Of a stretch of DNA of 64,000 nucleotides, positions 23,890 to 34,789 are shown one piece after another. This stretch comes from Chaenocephalus aceratus (lineage: Eukaryota > Chordata > Actinopteri > Perciformes > Channichthyidae). Location: the NCBI GenBank assembly GCA_023974075.1, contig CM043800.1, positions 41,818,185 through 41,882,184 of the forward strand, read 5' to 3'. A program made the translations under genes and the position numbers. Below the pieces are notes generated by a model. It was not told where the DNA came from. It searched no databases and saw only the letters and a program-made list of their open reading frames with translations. Every line of letters starts with the position of its first letter. Within the stretch, counting starts at the first letter, position 1.

Positions 23890-26044
23890 GTGGGTGTATG
23901 TAGTGTCTCTACTTTAAAGAGTCCTCTCCTGCTGATGTTCAGGTGTATATCAGTATGCGTCTCTACTTTAAAGAGTCCTCTCCTGCTGATGTTCAGGTGT
24001 ATATCAGTATGTAGTGTCTCTACTTTAAAGAGTCCTCTCCTGCTGATGTTCAGGTGTATATCAGTATGTAGTGTCTCTACTTTAAAGAGTCCTCTCCTGC
24101 TGATGTTCAGGTGTATATCAGTATGTAGTGTCTCTCTACTTTAAAGAGTCCTCTCCTGCTGATGTTCAGGTGTATATCAGTATGTAGTGTCTCTACTTTA
24201 AAGAGTCCTCTCCTGCTGATGTGCCGGTGTAGATCAGTATGTAGTGTCTCCACTTTAAAGAGTCCTCTCCTGCTGATGTTCAGGTGTATATCAGTATGTA
24301 GTGTCTCTACTTTAAAGAGTCCTCTCCTGCTGATGTTCAGGTGTATATCAGTATGTAGTGTCTCTACTTTAAAGAGTCCTCTCCTGCTGATGTTCAGGTG
24401 TGTATCAGTATGTAGTGTCTCTACTTTAAAGAGTCCTCTCCTGCTGATGTTCAGGTGTATATCAGTACGTAGTGTCTCTACTTTAAAGAGTCCTCTCCTG
24501 CTGATGTTCAGGTGTATATCAGTGTGTAGTGTCTCTACTTTAAAGAGTCCTCTCCTGCTGATGTTCAGGGTATATCAGTATGTAGTGTCTCTACTTTAAA
24601 GAGTCCTCTCCTGCTGATGTTCAGGTGTGTATCAGTATGTAGTGTCTCTACTTTAAAGAGTCCTCTCCTGCTGATGTTCAGGTGTATATCAGTACGTAGT
24701 GTCTCTACTTTAAAGAGTCCTCTCCTGCTGATGTTCAGGTGTATATCAGTGTGTAGTGTCTCTACTTTAAAGAGTCCTCTCCTGCTGATGTTCAGGTGTA
24801 TATCAGTATGTAGTGTCTCTACTTTAAAGAGTCCTCACCTACTGATGTTCAGGTGTATATCAGTATGTAGTGTCTCTACTTTAAAGAGTCCTCTCCTGCT
24901 GATGTTTCAGGTGTATATCAGTATGTAGTGTCTCTACTTTAAGAGTCCTCTCCTGCTGATGTTCAGGTTGTATATCAGTATGTAGTGTCTCTAGTTTAAA
25001 GAGTCCTCTCCTGCTGATGTTCAGGTGTATATCAGTATGTAGTGTCTCTACTTTAAAGAGTCCTCTCCTGCTGATGTTCAGGTGTATATCAGTATGTAGT
25101 GTCTCTACTTTAAAGAGTCCTCTCCTGCTGATGTTCAGGTGTATGTATCAGTATGTAGTGACTCTACTTTAAAGAGTCCTCTCCTGCTGATGTTCAGGTG
25201 TATATCAGTATGTAGTGTCTCTACTTTAAAGAGTCCTCTCCTGCTGATGTTCAGGTGTATATCAGTATGTTGTGTCTCTACTTTAAAGAGTCCTCCCCTG
25301 CTGATGTTCAGGTGTATATCAGTATGTAGTGTCTCTACTTTAAAGAGTCCTCTCCTGCTGATGTTCAGGTGTATATCACTATGTAGTGTCTCTACTTTAA
25401 AGAGTCCTCTCCTGCTGATGATCAGGTGTATATCAGTATGTAGTGACTCTACTTTAAAGAGTCCTCTCCTGCTGATGTTCAGGTGTATATCAGTATGTAG
25501 TGTCTCTACTTTAAAGAGTCCTCTCCTGCTGGTGTTCAGGTGTATATCAGTATGTAGAGTCTCTACTTTAAAGAGTCCTCTCCTGCTGATGTTCAGGTGT
25601 ATATCAGTATGTAGTGTCTCTACTTTAAAGAGTCCTCTCCTGCTGGTGTTCAGGTGTATATCAGTATGTAGAGTCTCTACTTTAAAGAGTCCTCTCCTGC
25701 TGATGTTCAGGTGTGTATATCAGTATGTAGTGTCTCTACTTTAAAGAGTCCTCTCCTGCTGATGTTCAGGTTGTATATCAGTATGTAGTGTCTCTACTTT
25801 AAAGAGTCCTCTCCTGCTGATGTTCAGGTGTATATCAGTATGTAGTGTCTCTACTTTAAAGAGTTCTCTCCTGCTGATGTGCAGGTGTTTATCAGTATGT
25901 AGTGTCTCTACTTTAAAGAGTCCTCTCCTGCTGATGTTCAGGTGTATATCAGTATGTAGTGTCTCTACTTTAAAGAGTCCTTTCCTGCTGATGTTCGGGT
26001 GTATATCAGTATGTAGTGTCTCTACTTTAAAGAGTCCTCTCCTG
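23890..26044 (+). repeat. 57-bp minisatellite, array 2 (about 38 copies)
   Basis: Same unit and orientation as array 1, separated from it by 0.9 kb of unique sequence. Higher-order structure is visible. A three-unit block with GTGTGTATCAGTATG, TATATCAGTACG, then TATATCAGTGTG occurs near 24403-24520 and again about 224 bp later. A two-unit block with GCTGGTGTTC and TAGAGTCTC occurs near 25529 and 25643. Unlike array 1, it ends abruptly at 26044 without the usual dispersed-repeat flank. Confidence 0.95.
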
Positions 26045-28180
26045 CACGTGGAGATGACAGATAAAGTCTATTGTGGCTAGACTGTAAACCCAACAGGAAT
26101 TCGGCCATCTTTAGTTTTTACAGCATTTTTTGACCATTTCCGGCAGCTCCTTCAAATGTTGTTGAACAAAATGTTGAATGTTATTTTCAGTGTGTGTAGC
26201 AAGTAAAAAGTCACAGCAGACCCAAGAGCGTTACAGACTATTATCTGATTATCAAACTCCATCTAATTCCAACCTCCATTTGATTTGAATGTAATCCATC
26301 AAAATAAGTGGCTTTGACAGCGAAGCTACGTCTAAATTATTCTTTCTAGTAGTGCTGCTGTGTCTGAGGACTTGGAGTCTATGAAGACTGCCGGCTGACA
26401 GTGACAGCTAAATGGCTGCAGAGTGAAATTTTAATGCACTGTGTGGTGTACAGCTGAGCACTGGGACGCCGTTTGGTCCTGAACGCAGCATCAGGAGACG
26501 CCTTTTCCGAGCGACACACTGCCTCTTTGTTCGTGACACTTCCAAAGAGCTTCACATCTCAGAGTTACGTGCACGCAGATGCTTACAACCACACAAGTAA
26601 CCCGTCTTAAACTGAAGCAGCGATGACGTGCAGACAGCAAAGCATTAACATGTAACACACAGATGGAAAGGACAGAAGGTTTTGCATTGATTTTGTGATT
26701 TCTTCGGCTCCTAACCAAAGCCTGTGAGTGTAACTGTACAGGTCAAAAGGCATAGCAGAGCCGCTTAGCGCCAGATGCTAACATGTCATTCACCTCAGGT
26801 TAGCAGCAAAATTGGAGATGCAGTTAACCATCTCTGCATTCTGTTTCTCTGCACCCCACATGCTGTGGAGAAAAGGGGGGAGGGAGGAGAAAACAAGAGA
26901 CAGTTACAAGCTGCTCCCCATCCACAGGTTAGGCTAGCTCAGCCAGACGGCTAACAGAAAAACTTAGCGCTAGCGGCTAAAATGCTACGACACACATGGT
27001 CCTGAAAAGTTTAAAATGGCTGCTTCCCCCTGCCTGTGATGTAATGAAGACTTTTCTTTTTGCCACTGCTTTTAATTGAACTATTCATATCTCACACTGC
27101 ACTGTGTGTGTATTGATTGTTGTGCTTTTATTTAGCTCTTAATGTGTGCATATGTATACATATGTCTTGTGTATATATAGGTATATACATATTTGTTTTT
27201 GCATTCGGGATTGTGGGAAACGGTATTTCGGTCTCTCTGTCTGTACACACAAACTGGAAGACTGACAATAACGTTGACTTTGACTTTTTATTTTATGTTG
27301 ATTTGATTATCTTTGCTTTTTAATGACCATTTTCTTAATTTTTGTAAAGCACTTTGAATTGCTATCTACAAAGACGTGCCTTTCCTAAACAATAATATAA
27401 AACACGTGACTGACAACGACTTAGTGGAAGTAACTTTACAACAGAACATCTGATAAGAGACATGTTTTAAAAGTGTGTGTCGTGTGTTGCCGGATAACAC
27501 GGCTAGCAGACTAGCTACCAGGAGCTAAATGAGAGAAGGACCCCAGTGGGAGTGGGATCTGAGGGGGGTGAGTGGGAGGATGGGAGTGGAGGTGGGGAGA
27601 AGAGGCATGGAGTATCTAGGTCACCGCTAAGATGAATCAAACACAGCTGGGGCGATAACACAGCTCCGCGCGGGAGAGGCTTCACGTGTTTCACGAGTCT
27701 GAGTCAGAGGCGGGAGAGCCACTTGGAATCCGTTTAGTTTAACCAGTGGAGAAATACTGTCCTGCATTCAGTGGGTATTACTCAACCATTGCATCACAAT
27801 ACTACCATTTTGTCTTCATTTACATTATTTAATTTCATATCCCATATTCTATCTCCATGTAGATAGACTTCTTGCACTACTGTTTATTTTGTATGTCTGT
27901 ATTGTACACATGTTGCATCGTGGGAGGAGCTCAGGTCAGAAGCAGTTCATTGCCATTTCTACACTGTAGCTTATGACAATAACACCTTTGAATCTTTGAA
28001 TTAATTAAAGTATTTTTTATGCAGAATGGCCATTTTTTGTAATATGCAACACTTTACTGGATTTTGGAGAGTAATAGATTACATGTAACAGGATTATGTA
28101 ACAGGATACAGAAAAAAGTAACTGTGTTCCCTTACACTTACTTAATACAAATAACTGTAGGCTGTTGACTGTAGGTATCT

Positions 28181-28690
28181 ATGTATGTGTATGTGTGTAT
28201 ATTTGTGTATGTGTGTGTATATATATGTGTGTGTATGTATATGTGTATATATATGTATGTGTGTATGTATATGTGTATGTGTGTGTATATATATGTGTAT
28301 GTGTGTATAGATATTAGTATATATATATGTGTGTGTGTGTGTATACGTGTATATATATATATGTGTATGTGTGTATATTTGTGTATGTGTGTGTATATGT
28401 TTGTATATATGTGTGTGTATGTATATGTGTATATATATGTATGTGTGTATGTATATGTGTATGTGTGTGTGTATATATATGTGTATGTGTGTATAGATAT
28501 TAGTATATATATATGTGTGTGTGTGTATACGTGTATATATATATATGTGTATGTGTGTGTATAGTGTATGTGTGTATATATATATGTGTATGTGTGTGTA
28601 TATTATATTCTCTATCTCTATGTGTGTATGTGTATCTATCTATATATAGTGTCTGTGTGTGTCTCTCTATGTGTATGTATATATGTCAAT
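28181..28690. repeat. TA/TG-rich simple repeat with internal 176-bp duplication
   Basis: Mixed GTATGTGTGTATATATATG sequence. The block starting GTGTATATTTGTGTATGTG near 28195 recurs near 28371 with almost the same internal order, including a TACGTG landmark. A partial third copy follows. Open frames here are artefacts. Confidence 0.85.
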
Positions 28691-28779
28691 CACAAGTAAA
28701 GCAGATTAATAATAATAATAAACAAAATAATATTAATAATAATTATTATTATTATTTATAGATTATAGATTATAAATAA

Positions 28780-28859
28780 ATATTTAGGGACAAGGGGGTG
28801 AGATTAAATAAATATACTTCTTCTCACTCCTTTTCCAACACTAGATGTGGGACTGTTTA

Positions 28860-28898
<39 letters not shown>

Positions 28899-29010
28899 GT
28901 TTCTAAAGGTCACTTGTTTTGTTTTCTCTTACATGACTATGCACTGCAACATTTTTATTTTGTAATTATTTATTTGACTTGTTCGAAATAAATCAATCAA
29001 TCAACTAATC
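28780..29010 (+). mobile_element. LINE 3' tail with (TTG)n
   Basis: CTCACTCCTTTTCCAACA, a (TTG)n run at 28861-28898, then GACTTGTTCGAAATAAATCA and a tandem ATCA tail. This order resembles the 3' end of fish non-LTR retrotransposons, which end in short tandem repeats. No coding part remains. Confidence 0.5.
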
Positions 29011-29317
29011 ATAATAAGAAATTTAATATTATTGATAATTTTCTTCGTTTCTAAGGTTACATTGTTCTGTTGTTTACATAACACACTAACGTAATAAACA
29101 TATTATTATTTGTTTTCTCTTGTATTTATTTGCATTTATTGCAACTCGTACGGTTACCAAACCTAAGTTATAATTAGTATTAAAGAATGTGTGCATGCTT
29201 TTGATTTTGCAGGTATGTCTTCTTATACTGTCAGGGATCATAATACATACACTCCATTGTTGTTATTGTTTATATTAATACTGTTAGTCTTATTTGTATT
29301 CCAGATTGCCAATGTTT

Positions 29318-29480
29318 ATAATCCTGAACGTCACCAAGCGCTCTAAGTTACAGCTTCTGAAACGTCTACTGGTGGCGTTTCAAAAGGAAAAGGTTGTCCC
29401 TGGTCTCCGCTGTGTTTCGAGTCTCTTGCAACGTTTTTTCATTTGTATAATGTTTGCCTTTGCATCAAAGTTGGTGAAGA
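29318..29480 (+). repeat. Dispersed repeat family C, copy 2
   Basis: CCTGAACGTCACCAAGCGCTC, followed by GTCCCTGGTCTCCGCTGTG and CTCTTGCAACGTTTT, matches the copies at 19196 and 35870. A partial second stretch (GCTCTAAGTTACA.., CTGGTGGCATTTGAAAG) occurs at 30092-30145, on the far side of the TIR element at 29612-30050. Confidence 0.6.
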
Positions 29481-29611
29481 TGTTTTATTAAGTGGGTTTT
29501 TTATATTTGCATCGTGTTCAAAAGCGCAGCGAGCTTCTCCTATCAGACATGTTTTGGGCCAGCGTACAAAGGAGAAGAGTAGGAAGTCGCATAAAGTGGA
29601 AATACCTTAGA

Positions 29612-30050
29612 CAGGGTTCATACACTTTTTCACCAATGACTTTCAATGACTTCTCCGTGACAAACATATTACTCTTTCTCAGCGCACCACTGAAAACGGT
29701 TTATTTTAACATGGAACAGGAAAATAAGGAACATATGAAACATGTTGTGCCCATCTAAAACAAATCAAATAGGCTAACTAGCTTCCATACGCTAAAGCAA
29801 CTAAAATCTCTCTCCAGCAAAATACCTCGACAGTTAAATGCCATTTTACGTTCATTACGATACATTATTTATTATCATTATAGTATTATAATTTCGGCGA
29901 TTAGATAAAATATAAATTATATTTAGTTTAATTTCCATGACTTTTCCAAAACTTTGGGAAAAATATTGTTTTCCAAAACGTTTCCAGGGCCCGGATTAGC
30001 ATTTTGAATTTCCATGACTTTCCAGGTTTTTAATGACCGTAAGAACCCTG
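29612..30050. mobile_element. TIR element (CAGGGTTCATAC ... GTAAGAACCCTG)
   Basis: The left end CAGGGTTCATACACTTTTT and right end AATGACCGTAAGAACCCTG are imperfect inverted repeats. Subterminal motifs CAATGACTTTCAATGACTT and TTTCCATGACTTTCCAGG are shared across the element. An imperfect short duplication (CTTAGA/CTTACA) flanks it. It lies about 150 bp downstream of the polyQ exon donor in transcript direction. Confidence 0.68.
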
Positions 30051-30205
30051 CTTACATTAAGTTCACTACTTAGTTACTTAAGGACTTAACTGCTCTAAGT
30101 TACATATTTCTAAAAGTCTTCTGGTGGCATTTGAAAGAGGAAAAGGTAAACAAAGGTTGTGAAAAACATGGAATGATTTAGTTAAATACAAATAAATCAA
30201 CTTAC

Positions 30206-30389
30206 ACCAAGTTACTGAGCGACGCCAGGCTCATCTGACTCGACTGTTGCTGCTGCTGCTGCTGCTGCTGCTGATGCTGCTGCTGCTGCTGCTGCTGTTG
30301 CTGGGAGACCACTGGTTGCTGTTGCCAGGCAGCCATGGACGGTGTGAACGTCTGCAGCGCGGTGAGATCTGCACTCGTCAGCTGGTACT
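30206..30389 (-). CDS. mef2d: mef2d polyglutamine exon (transactivation domain)
   Basis: The acceptor TTTATCTCAG is at 30390-30394 and the donor GTAAGT is at 30205-30200. The exon is 184 nt, entering in phase 1 and leaving in phase 2. It encodes (E)YQLTSADLTALQTFTP, SMAAWQQQPVVS, then Q9-H-Q10, then SSQMSLASLSNL(V). YQLTSA(E/D)L and the AWQQ-rich segment match MEF2D. The Gln tract is almost pure CAG with CAA near both ends and one CAT (His) in the middle. The frame is clean. The upstream pyrimidine tract is a CCT-rich minisatellite (30406-30515). Confidence 0.93.
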
Positions 30390-31244
30390 CTGAGATAAAG
30401 GGAGAAAGAGAGAGGATGAGGAGGAGGATGAGGAGGATGAGGAGGAGGATGAGGAGGGGGGGGGAGGATGAGGAGGGGGGGGGGAGGAGGAGGATGAGGA
30501 GGAGGAGGGGGGGGGGATTGTTTTTACATCACACAAGTTTTTCTGGAGCATCAATATTAATCAGAGCTAATCCATATTAATGGAGACCTTTGAAGTGCAA
30601 GTGTTCCACAATGAACAAAGTGAATATTCATAGTGGTTTGTGGCATCGCGCTGCAAAGGGTTTCAAGTATTTCCTCACGTGGCACTTGGAGATATTTCAC
30701 GACACACAAAGCAGACAGTGTGTTTCACTCTGAGTCCTGTATAAGACATGCTAAAGGGTTCTTAGATAAGAGAAGCCTGTATTGAATATTTAAATGCAGC
30801 TGACTTAGCGACAATTTCAGAAAGTAATCAGGTTACTTTTGAGACTAGATTGAAATTGAAAACGCATCTATTTCAAAACACCAAGCAAAGTATCCGAGTC
30901 GCCAGCACGTACTACGGTGCGATCTTAACTGAAGTGAATATATCTGCACTTTCCTTGTTTGATTCTTTATGGTCTTTGCACTTTGGATAAAAGCCTCAGC
31001 TAAATGATATGTAATTATTTTGTTTATTATTTACATTATACAGAGGTAACTAGTTATTTTAACGGAACATTACAAGTAACCCTAGTAACACACCTAGGAT
31101 CGGAGAGACTTAACGTGTGCGACAGAAACACCTGGCTCTAAACCCTCCTAACAAACTAACACTTAATTAAAAAAAGTAAATATCGGTGTTGAGTGTCCCG
31201 ACGTAAACACACCGATTTAGTCCGTGGTGCGTTCGCTGTCTTAC
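30390..31244 (-). other. mef2d: mef2d short intron with CCT-rich repeat
   Basis: This 855-nt intron has a GTAAG donor at 31244-31240 and a CAG acceptor at 30392-30390. The 30406-30515 part is a GAGGAGGAT/GGGG purine-rich minisatellite on the plus strand, so it reads CCTCCTCAT in the transcript, ending about 20 nt from the acceptor. A LINE-tail-like segment (CTTTGGATAAAAGCCTCAGC) lies near 30980. Confidence 0.85.
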
Positions 31245-31353
31245 CCGTATTGTAGGCCGTCTGCATGCCGGAGAAGGGTGCGAGGAGACTGGGTGTTGCC
31301 ACGGAGACCACAGGTGTGGTGAGCGACTGGGAGACGCCTAGCCGCTGAGCATT
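31245..31353 (-). CDS. mef2d: mef2d exon (NAQRLGVSQ block)
   Basis: The acceptor TTTTCCCAG and the donor G|GTAAGA are canonical. The exon is 109 nt, entering in phase 0 and leaving in phase 1. It encodes NAQRLGVSQSLTTPVVS, VATPSLLAPFSGM, then QTAYNT. The NAQRLGVSQ..LTTPVVSVATPSLL and TAYNT blocks are diagnostic of MEF2D. The exon follows the beta microexon directly in the MEF2 gene plan. A 57-bp minisatellite array in reverse orientation begins about 200 nt upstream of its acceptor. Confidence 0.95.
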
Positions 31354-31479
31354 CTGGGAAAACACAGAGATGGAGGGAGGAAAATGAGAAACAGAAAGTG
31401 GGATTCGGGGACTTTTCGGAGCGTTTGGAGGTGGCTTCAAGGAACATAATGACATCACTATGGAACACTCACGCTTCTA

Positions 31480-32700
31480 TTGGCTAGCGCTTCAACACAT
31501 TGTACGTGATAAGCTAAGGGGCGGGACATCTCTAAGCGTGGAGACATGTCCCAGTAGAGACACTACATACTGATACACACCTGAACATCAGCAGGAGAGG
31601 ACTCTTTAAAGTAGAGACACTACATACTGATATACAACCTGAACATCAGCAGGGAGGACTCTTTAAGTAGAGACACTACATACTGATATACACCTGAACA
31701 TCAGCAGGAGAGGACTCTTTAAAGTAGAGACACTACATACTGATATACACCTGAACATCAGCAGGAGAGGACTCTTTAAAGTAGAGACACTACATACTGA
31801 TATACACCTGAACATCAGCAGGAGAGGGACTCTTTAAAGTAGAGACACTACATACTGATATACACCTGAACATCAGCAGGAGAGGACTCTTTAAAGTAGA
31901 GACACTACATACTGATATACACCTGAACATCAGCAGGAGAGGACTCTTTAAAGTAGAGACACTACATACTGATATACACCTGAACATCAGCAGGAGAGGA
32001 CTCTTTAAAGTAGAGACACTACATACTGATATACACCTGAACATCAGCAGGAGAGGACTCTTTAAAGTAGAGACACTACATACTGATATACACCTGAACA
32101 TCAGCAGGAGAGGACTCTTTAAAGTAGAGAGACTACATACTGATATACACCTGAACATCAGCAGGAGAGGACTCTTTAAAGTTAGAGACACTACACACTG
32201 ATATACAACCTGAACATCAGCAGGAGAGGACTCTTTAAAGTAGAGGCACTACATACTGATATACACCTGAACATCAGCAAGAGAGGACTATTTAAAGTAG
32301 AGATACTACATACTGATATACACCTGAACATCAGCAGGAGAGGACTCTTTAAAGTAGAGACACTACATACTGATATACACCTGACATCAGCAGGAGAGGA
32401 CTCTTTAAAGTAGAGGCACCTACATACTGATATACACCTGAACATCAGCAGGAGATGACTCTTTAAAGTAGAGACACTACACACTGATATTACACCTGAA
32501 CATCAGCAGGAGAGGACTCTTTAAAGTAGAGGCACTACATACTGATATACACCTGAACATCAGCAGGAGAGGACTCTTTAAAGTAGAGACACTACACACT
32601 GATATACACCTGAACATCAGCAGGAGAGGACTCTTTAAAGTAGAGACACTACGTACTGATATGAGCCTGTACATTTGCATAATAGGGCCCCTTTAAGGAA
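31480..32700 (-). repeat. 57-bp minisatellite, array 3 (about 19 copies, reverse orientation) with dispersed-repeat flanks
   Basis: The same 57-bp unit as arrays 1, 2 and 4 lies here in the opposite orientation, 31554-32660. On the low side is TTCTATTGGCTAGCGC and GGGGCGGGACATCTCTAAGC, the reverse complement of dispersed repeat A seen at 62460-62530. On the high side is GCATAATAGGGCCCCTTTAA, the other end of that repeat. The array therefore replaces the interior of a single reverse copy of repeat A. Many units carry 1-bp indels. Confidence 0.92.
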
Positions 32701-33398
32701 TGTTGCCCTACATCAAGATTTAACATCGTTATTGAATAAATAAATACTGCGATGACATCCATCTAACATTCACAGCTAAACTCTATTTTCTTGGCTCTTT
32801 GCCTCCAGTGTCGTGAGAAAACCTGGTCGGGTTTCACCTCGTTTTTTATCCCCTTTTATGGGCCCATTGTCGGAGAACATGACATCATCCATTTTCAACA
32901 GTAATAATGATAATGGTTAGCATGTGCTTCCCACTGTACAGCGGAGCGGCTGCAGGGACGTTGTTGTAATGAGAACTATATAATTACACTATTACTACTG
33001 AAAAGTTTCACTTAAATCACAGCTTGTTCTGCTTTTAGTCCAAATGGAAAACCCATGCGTTAGTCTTGCTTCACGAAACACCAATTCACTTTGTGTCCCT
33101 CAGTTCGGGGTTTTTATTGGCAGATTAAATTAAAGACAAATCGTATAAAGCAAATGCAGTGATACATGTGCAGGGCAGTGGATGATGTTTTTTTTTTTGT
33201 AACCCCTGCGAGAAAACACAAGCACCTCCATTCCTCCCCGAGGCTTTAACTTTTTCATCGACACTTTAACATCTGCGTGCAAAGATGACAAGTGTCTCGC
33301 ATCTCGAGGTGGCGTTGGCATGGCGTTATGTAGCGTCACGGAGGAAGGTGTGATGAGAGGCTTCATGCCGACAGGAACGCATGCATCTACAAATCTGT

Positions 33399-33401
<3 letters not shown>

Positions 33402-33440
<39 letters not shown>
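33402..33440. repeat. (TG)n microsatellite
   Basis: TG tract of about 39 nt; a second short TG tract is at 33619-33641. Confidence 0.85.
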
Positions 33441-33758
33441 GAAAACATATGTGTGTGCCTGGTGTGAAAAGAAGGTATGTGAGGATTTCAAACACAGTGA
33501 AAGGTGTTTTGTTTTTTGGGTGTGTATGTATGCGGAGAAATATGCATGAACACATGTCAGCATGAATGTGTGTGTGTGCTTTGGGGGGGGTGAAGGGGTC
33601 AGTGTGCCGACCTCCAATGTGTGTGTGTGTGTGTGTGTGTGCATGTGTGCTCCAGGTTGTGATGTTTTCTCACTGTGATCCTTTGAGCGTCGGCACTGAG
33701 ATAAACCAAACATGCACATGCTGAGCAAACTGCACACAGTCAGCTGGTCGCTCCGGTT

Positions 33759-34332
33759 CCCTCAATGTTCCCTCAATGTTTCCCTCAATGTCCCCTCAAT
33801 GTTCCTTTGTGTACTCTCAATGTTCCTTGTGTTCCCTCAATGTTCCCTCAATGTCCCTTTGTGGATCCCTCAATGTTTTCTTAATGACCCCTCAATGTCC
33901 CTTCAATGTTCCTTGTGTACTCTCAATGTTCCTTGTGTACTCTCAATGTTCCTTTGTGTTCCCTCAATGTTCCCTCAATGTCCCTTTGTGATCCCTCAAT
34001 GTTTTCTTAATGACCCCTCAATGTCCCTTCAATGTTCCTTTGTGTACTCTCAATGTTCCTTTGTGTACTCTCAATGTTCCTTTGTGTTCCCTCAATGTTC
34101 CTTCGATGTCCCTTTGTGTTCCCTCAATGTTTCTTAATGTTCCCTCAATGTTTCTTAAATATTATCATAATGTTCTCTAGATGTTTCTCAATGATCCCTC
34201 AATGTTCCTTGTGTTACTTAAATATTCTTGTGATGTTCCATCAATGTTTTCTGAATGTTCCTTCAGTGTTCCCTCAATGTTTCCTCAATGTTCTCGTAAT
34301 GTTTCCTCAGTGTTCTCGTAATGTTCCCTCAA
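33759..34332. repeat. Degenerate 12-bp-based repeat (CCCTCAATGTTC)
   Basis: Variable-length units built on CCCTCAATGTTCC with interspersed TTTGTGTACTCTCAATG. A longer block (about 33845-33960) recurs around 33970-34080. Divergence rises toward 34300. The associated open frames are artefacts. Confidence 0.85.
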
Positions 34333-34768
34333 AAGCTTCCTATTTTATGAAATGTCGTATTTTATTCTTACTTTTAATTGATTTATATTTTACTCTCAGG
34401 AAACCCAACTCCCCCCCCGTGATAAATAAAGTATTCCTGATCCTGCCTCTCTTTATTATCCGGCATCGTTCTGGGATTTTACCGGGCAAACTTCAAACTC
34501 CTTAAAAGTTAATTTGTTTTGGATTCAAGTGTCCAGCCCTCCTGATCTCGACTCTCCTTGAGTGTGTCTCCGCGTTGGGACTGTGAGAGGCTCGGTGTGT
34601 GTATTGAACTCTGAATCCTGCAGGAACCAGTGCAAGCAGCTGATTGGTTCCTGGTGTTTCCCCCTCTCTTCTTCTACTCTCTTCAACCCTAACGAAGGTG
34701 CATGCTCGGTGAGATCACTCCACATCCACGGGGTTTAACATTCTGAAAGGGGTCTTCACCTCACTCAC

Positions 34769-34789
34769 CAACTCCAGCTCTTCCTCTGT
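34769..34789 (-). CDS. mef2d: mef2d beta microexon (TEEELEL, 21 nt)
   Basis: The minus strand reads GTGCAG|ACAGAGGAAGAGCTGGAGTTG|GTGAGT, with intact acceptor and donor. The 21-nt exon encodes exactly seven residues, TEEELEL, in phase 0 on both sides. Vertebrate MEF2 genes carry a 7-8 residue acidic beta exon (TEDHLDL in human MEF2D, SEEELEL-type in MEF2A) at this exact place, between the SRKPDLRVI exon and the NAQRL exon. It is known to be alternatively included in muscle and brain and to raise transactivation. It is too short for standard gene finders, and skipping it keeps the frame. Confidence 0.92.

Larger units (their letters stand above)
31354..34768 (-). other. mef2d: mef2d intron between beta exon and NAQRL exon
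   Basis: GTGAGT donor at 34768-34763 and CAG acceptor at 31356-31354. It contains a dispersed repeat A flank (31480-31553), the reverse 57-bp array 3 (31554-32660), a TG tract near 33402-33440 and a degenerate CCCTCAATGTTC array (33759-34332). Segments 32700-33400 and 34340-34760 show nothing I can name. Confidence 0.8.

Noticed and set aside
21008..26080. Open frames repeating MFRCISVCSVSTLKSPLLL
   Set aside because: The 57-bp period equals 19 codons, so frames stay open by arithmetic. One-base indels break them irregularly and all arrays show the same pattern, including the reverse one.
28636..28650. CTATATATAG, a formal match to a MEF2 binding site
   Set aside because: It lies in a long TA/TG simple repeat where such matches are expected by chance.
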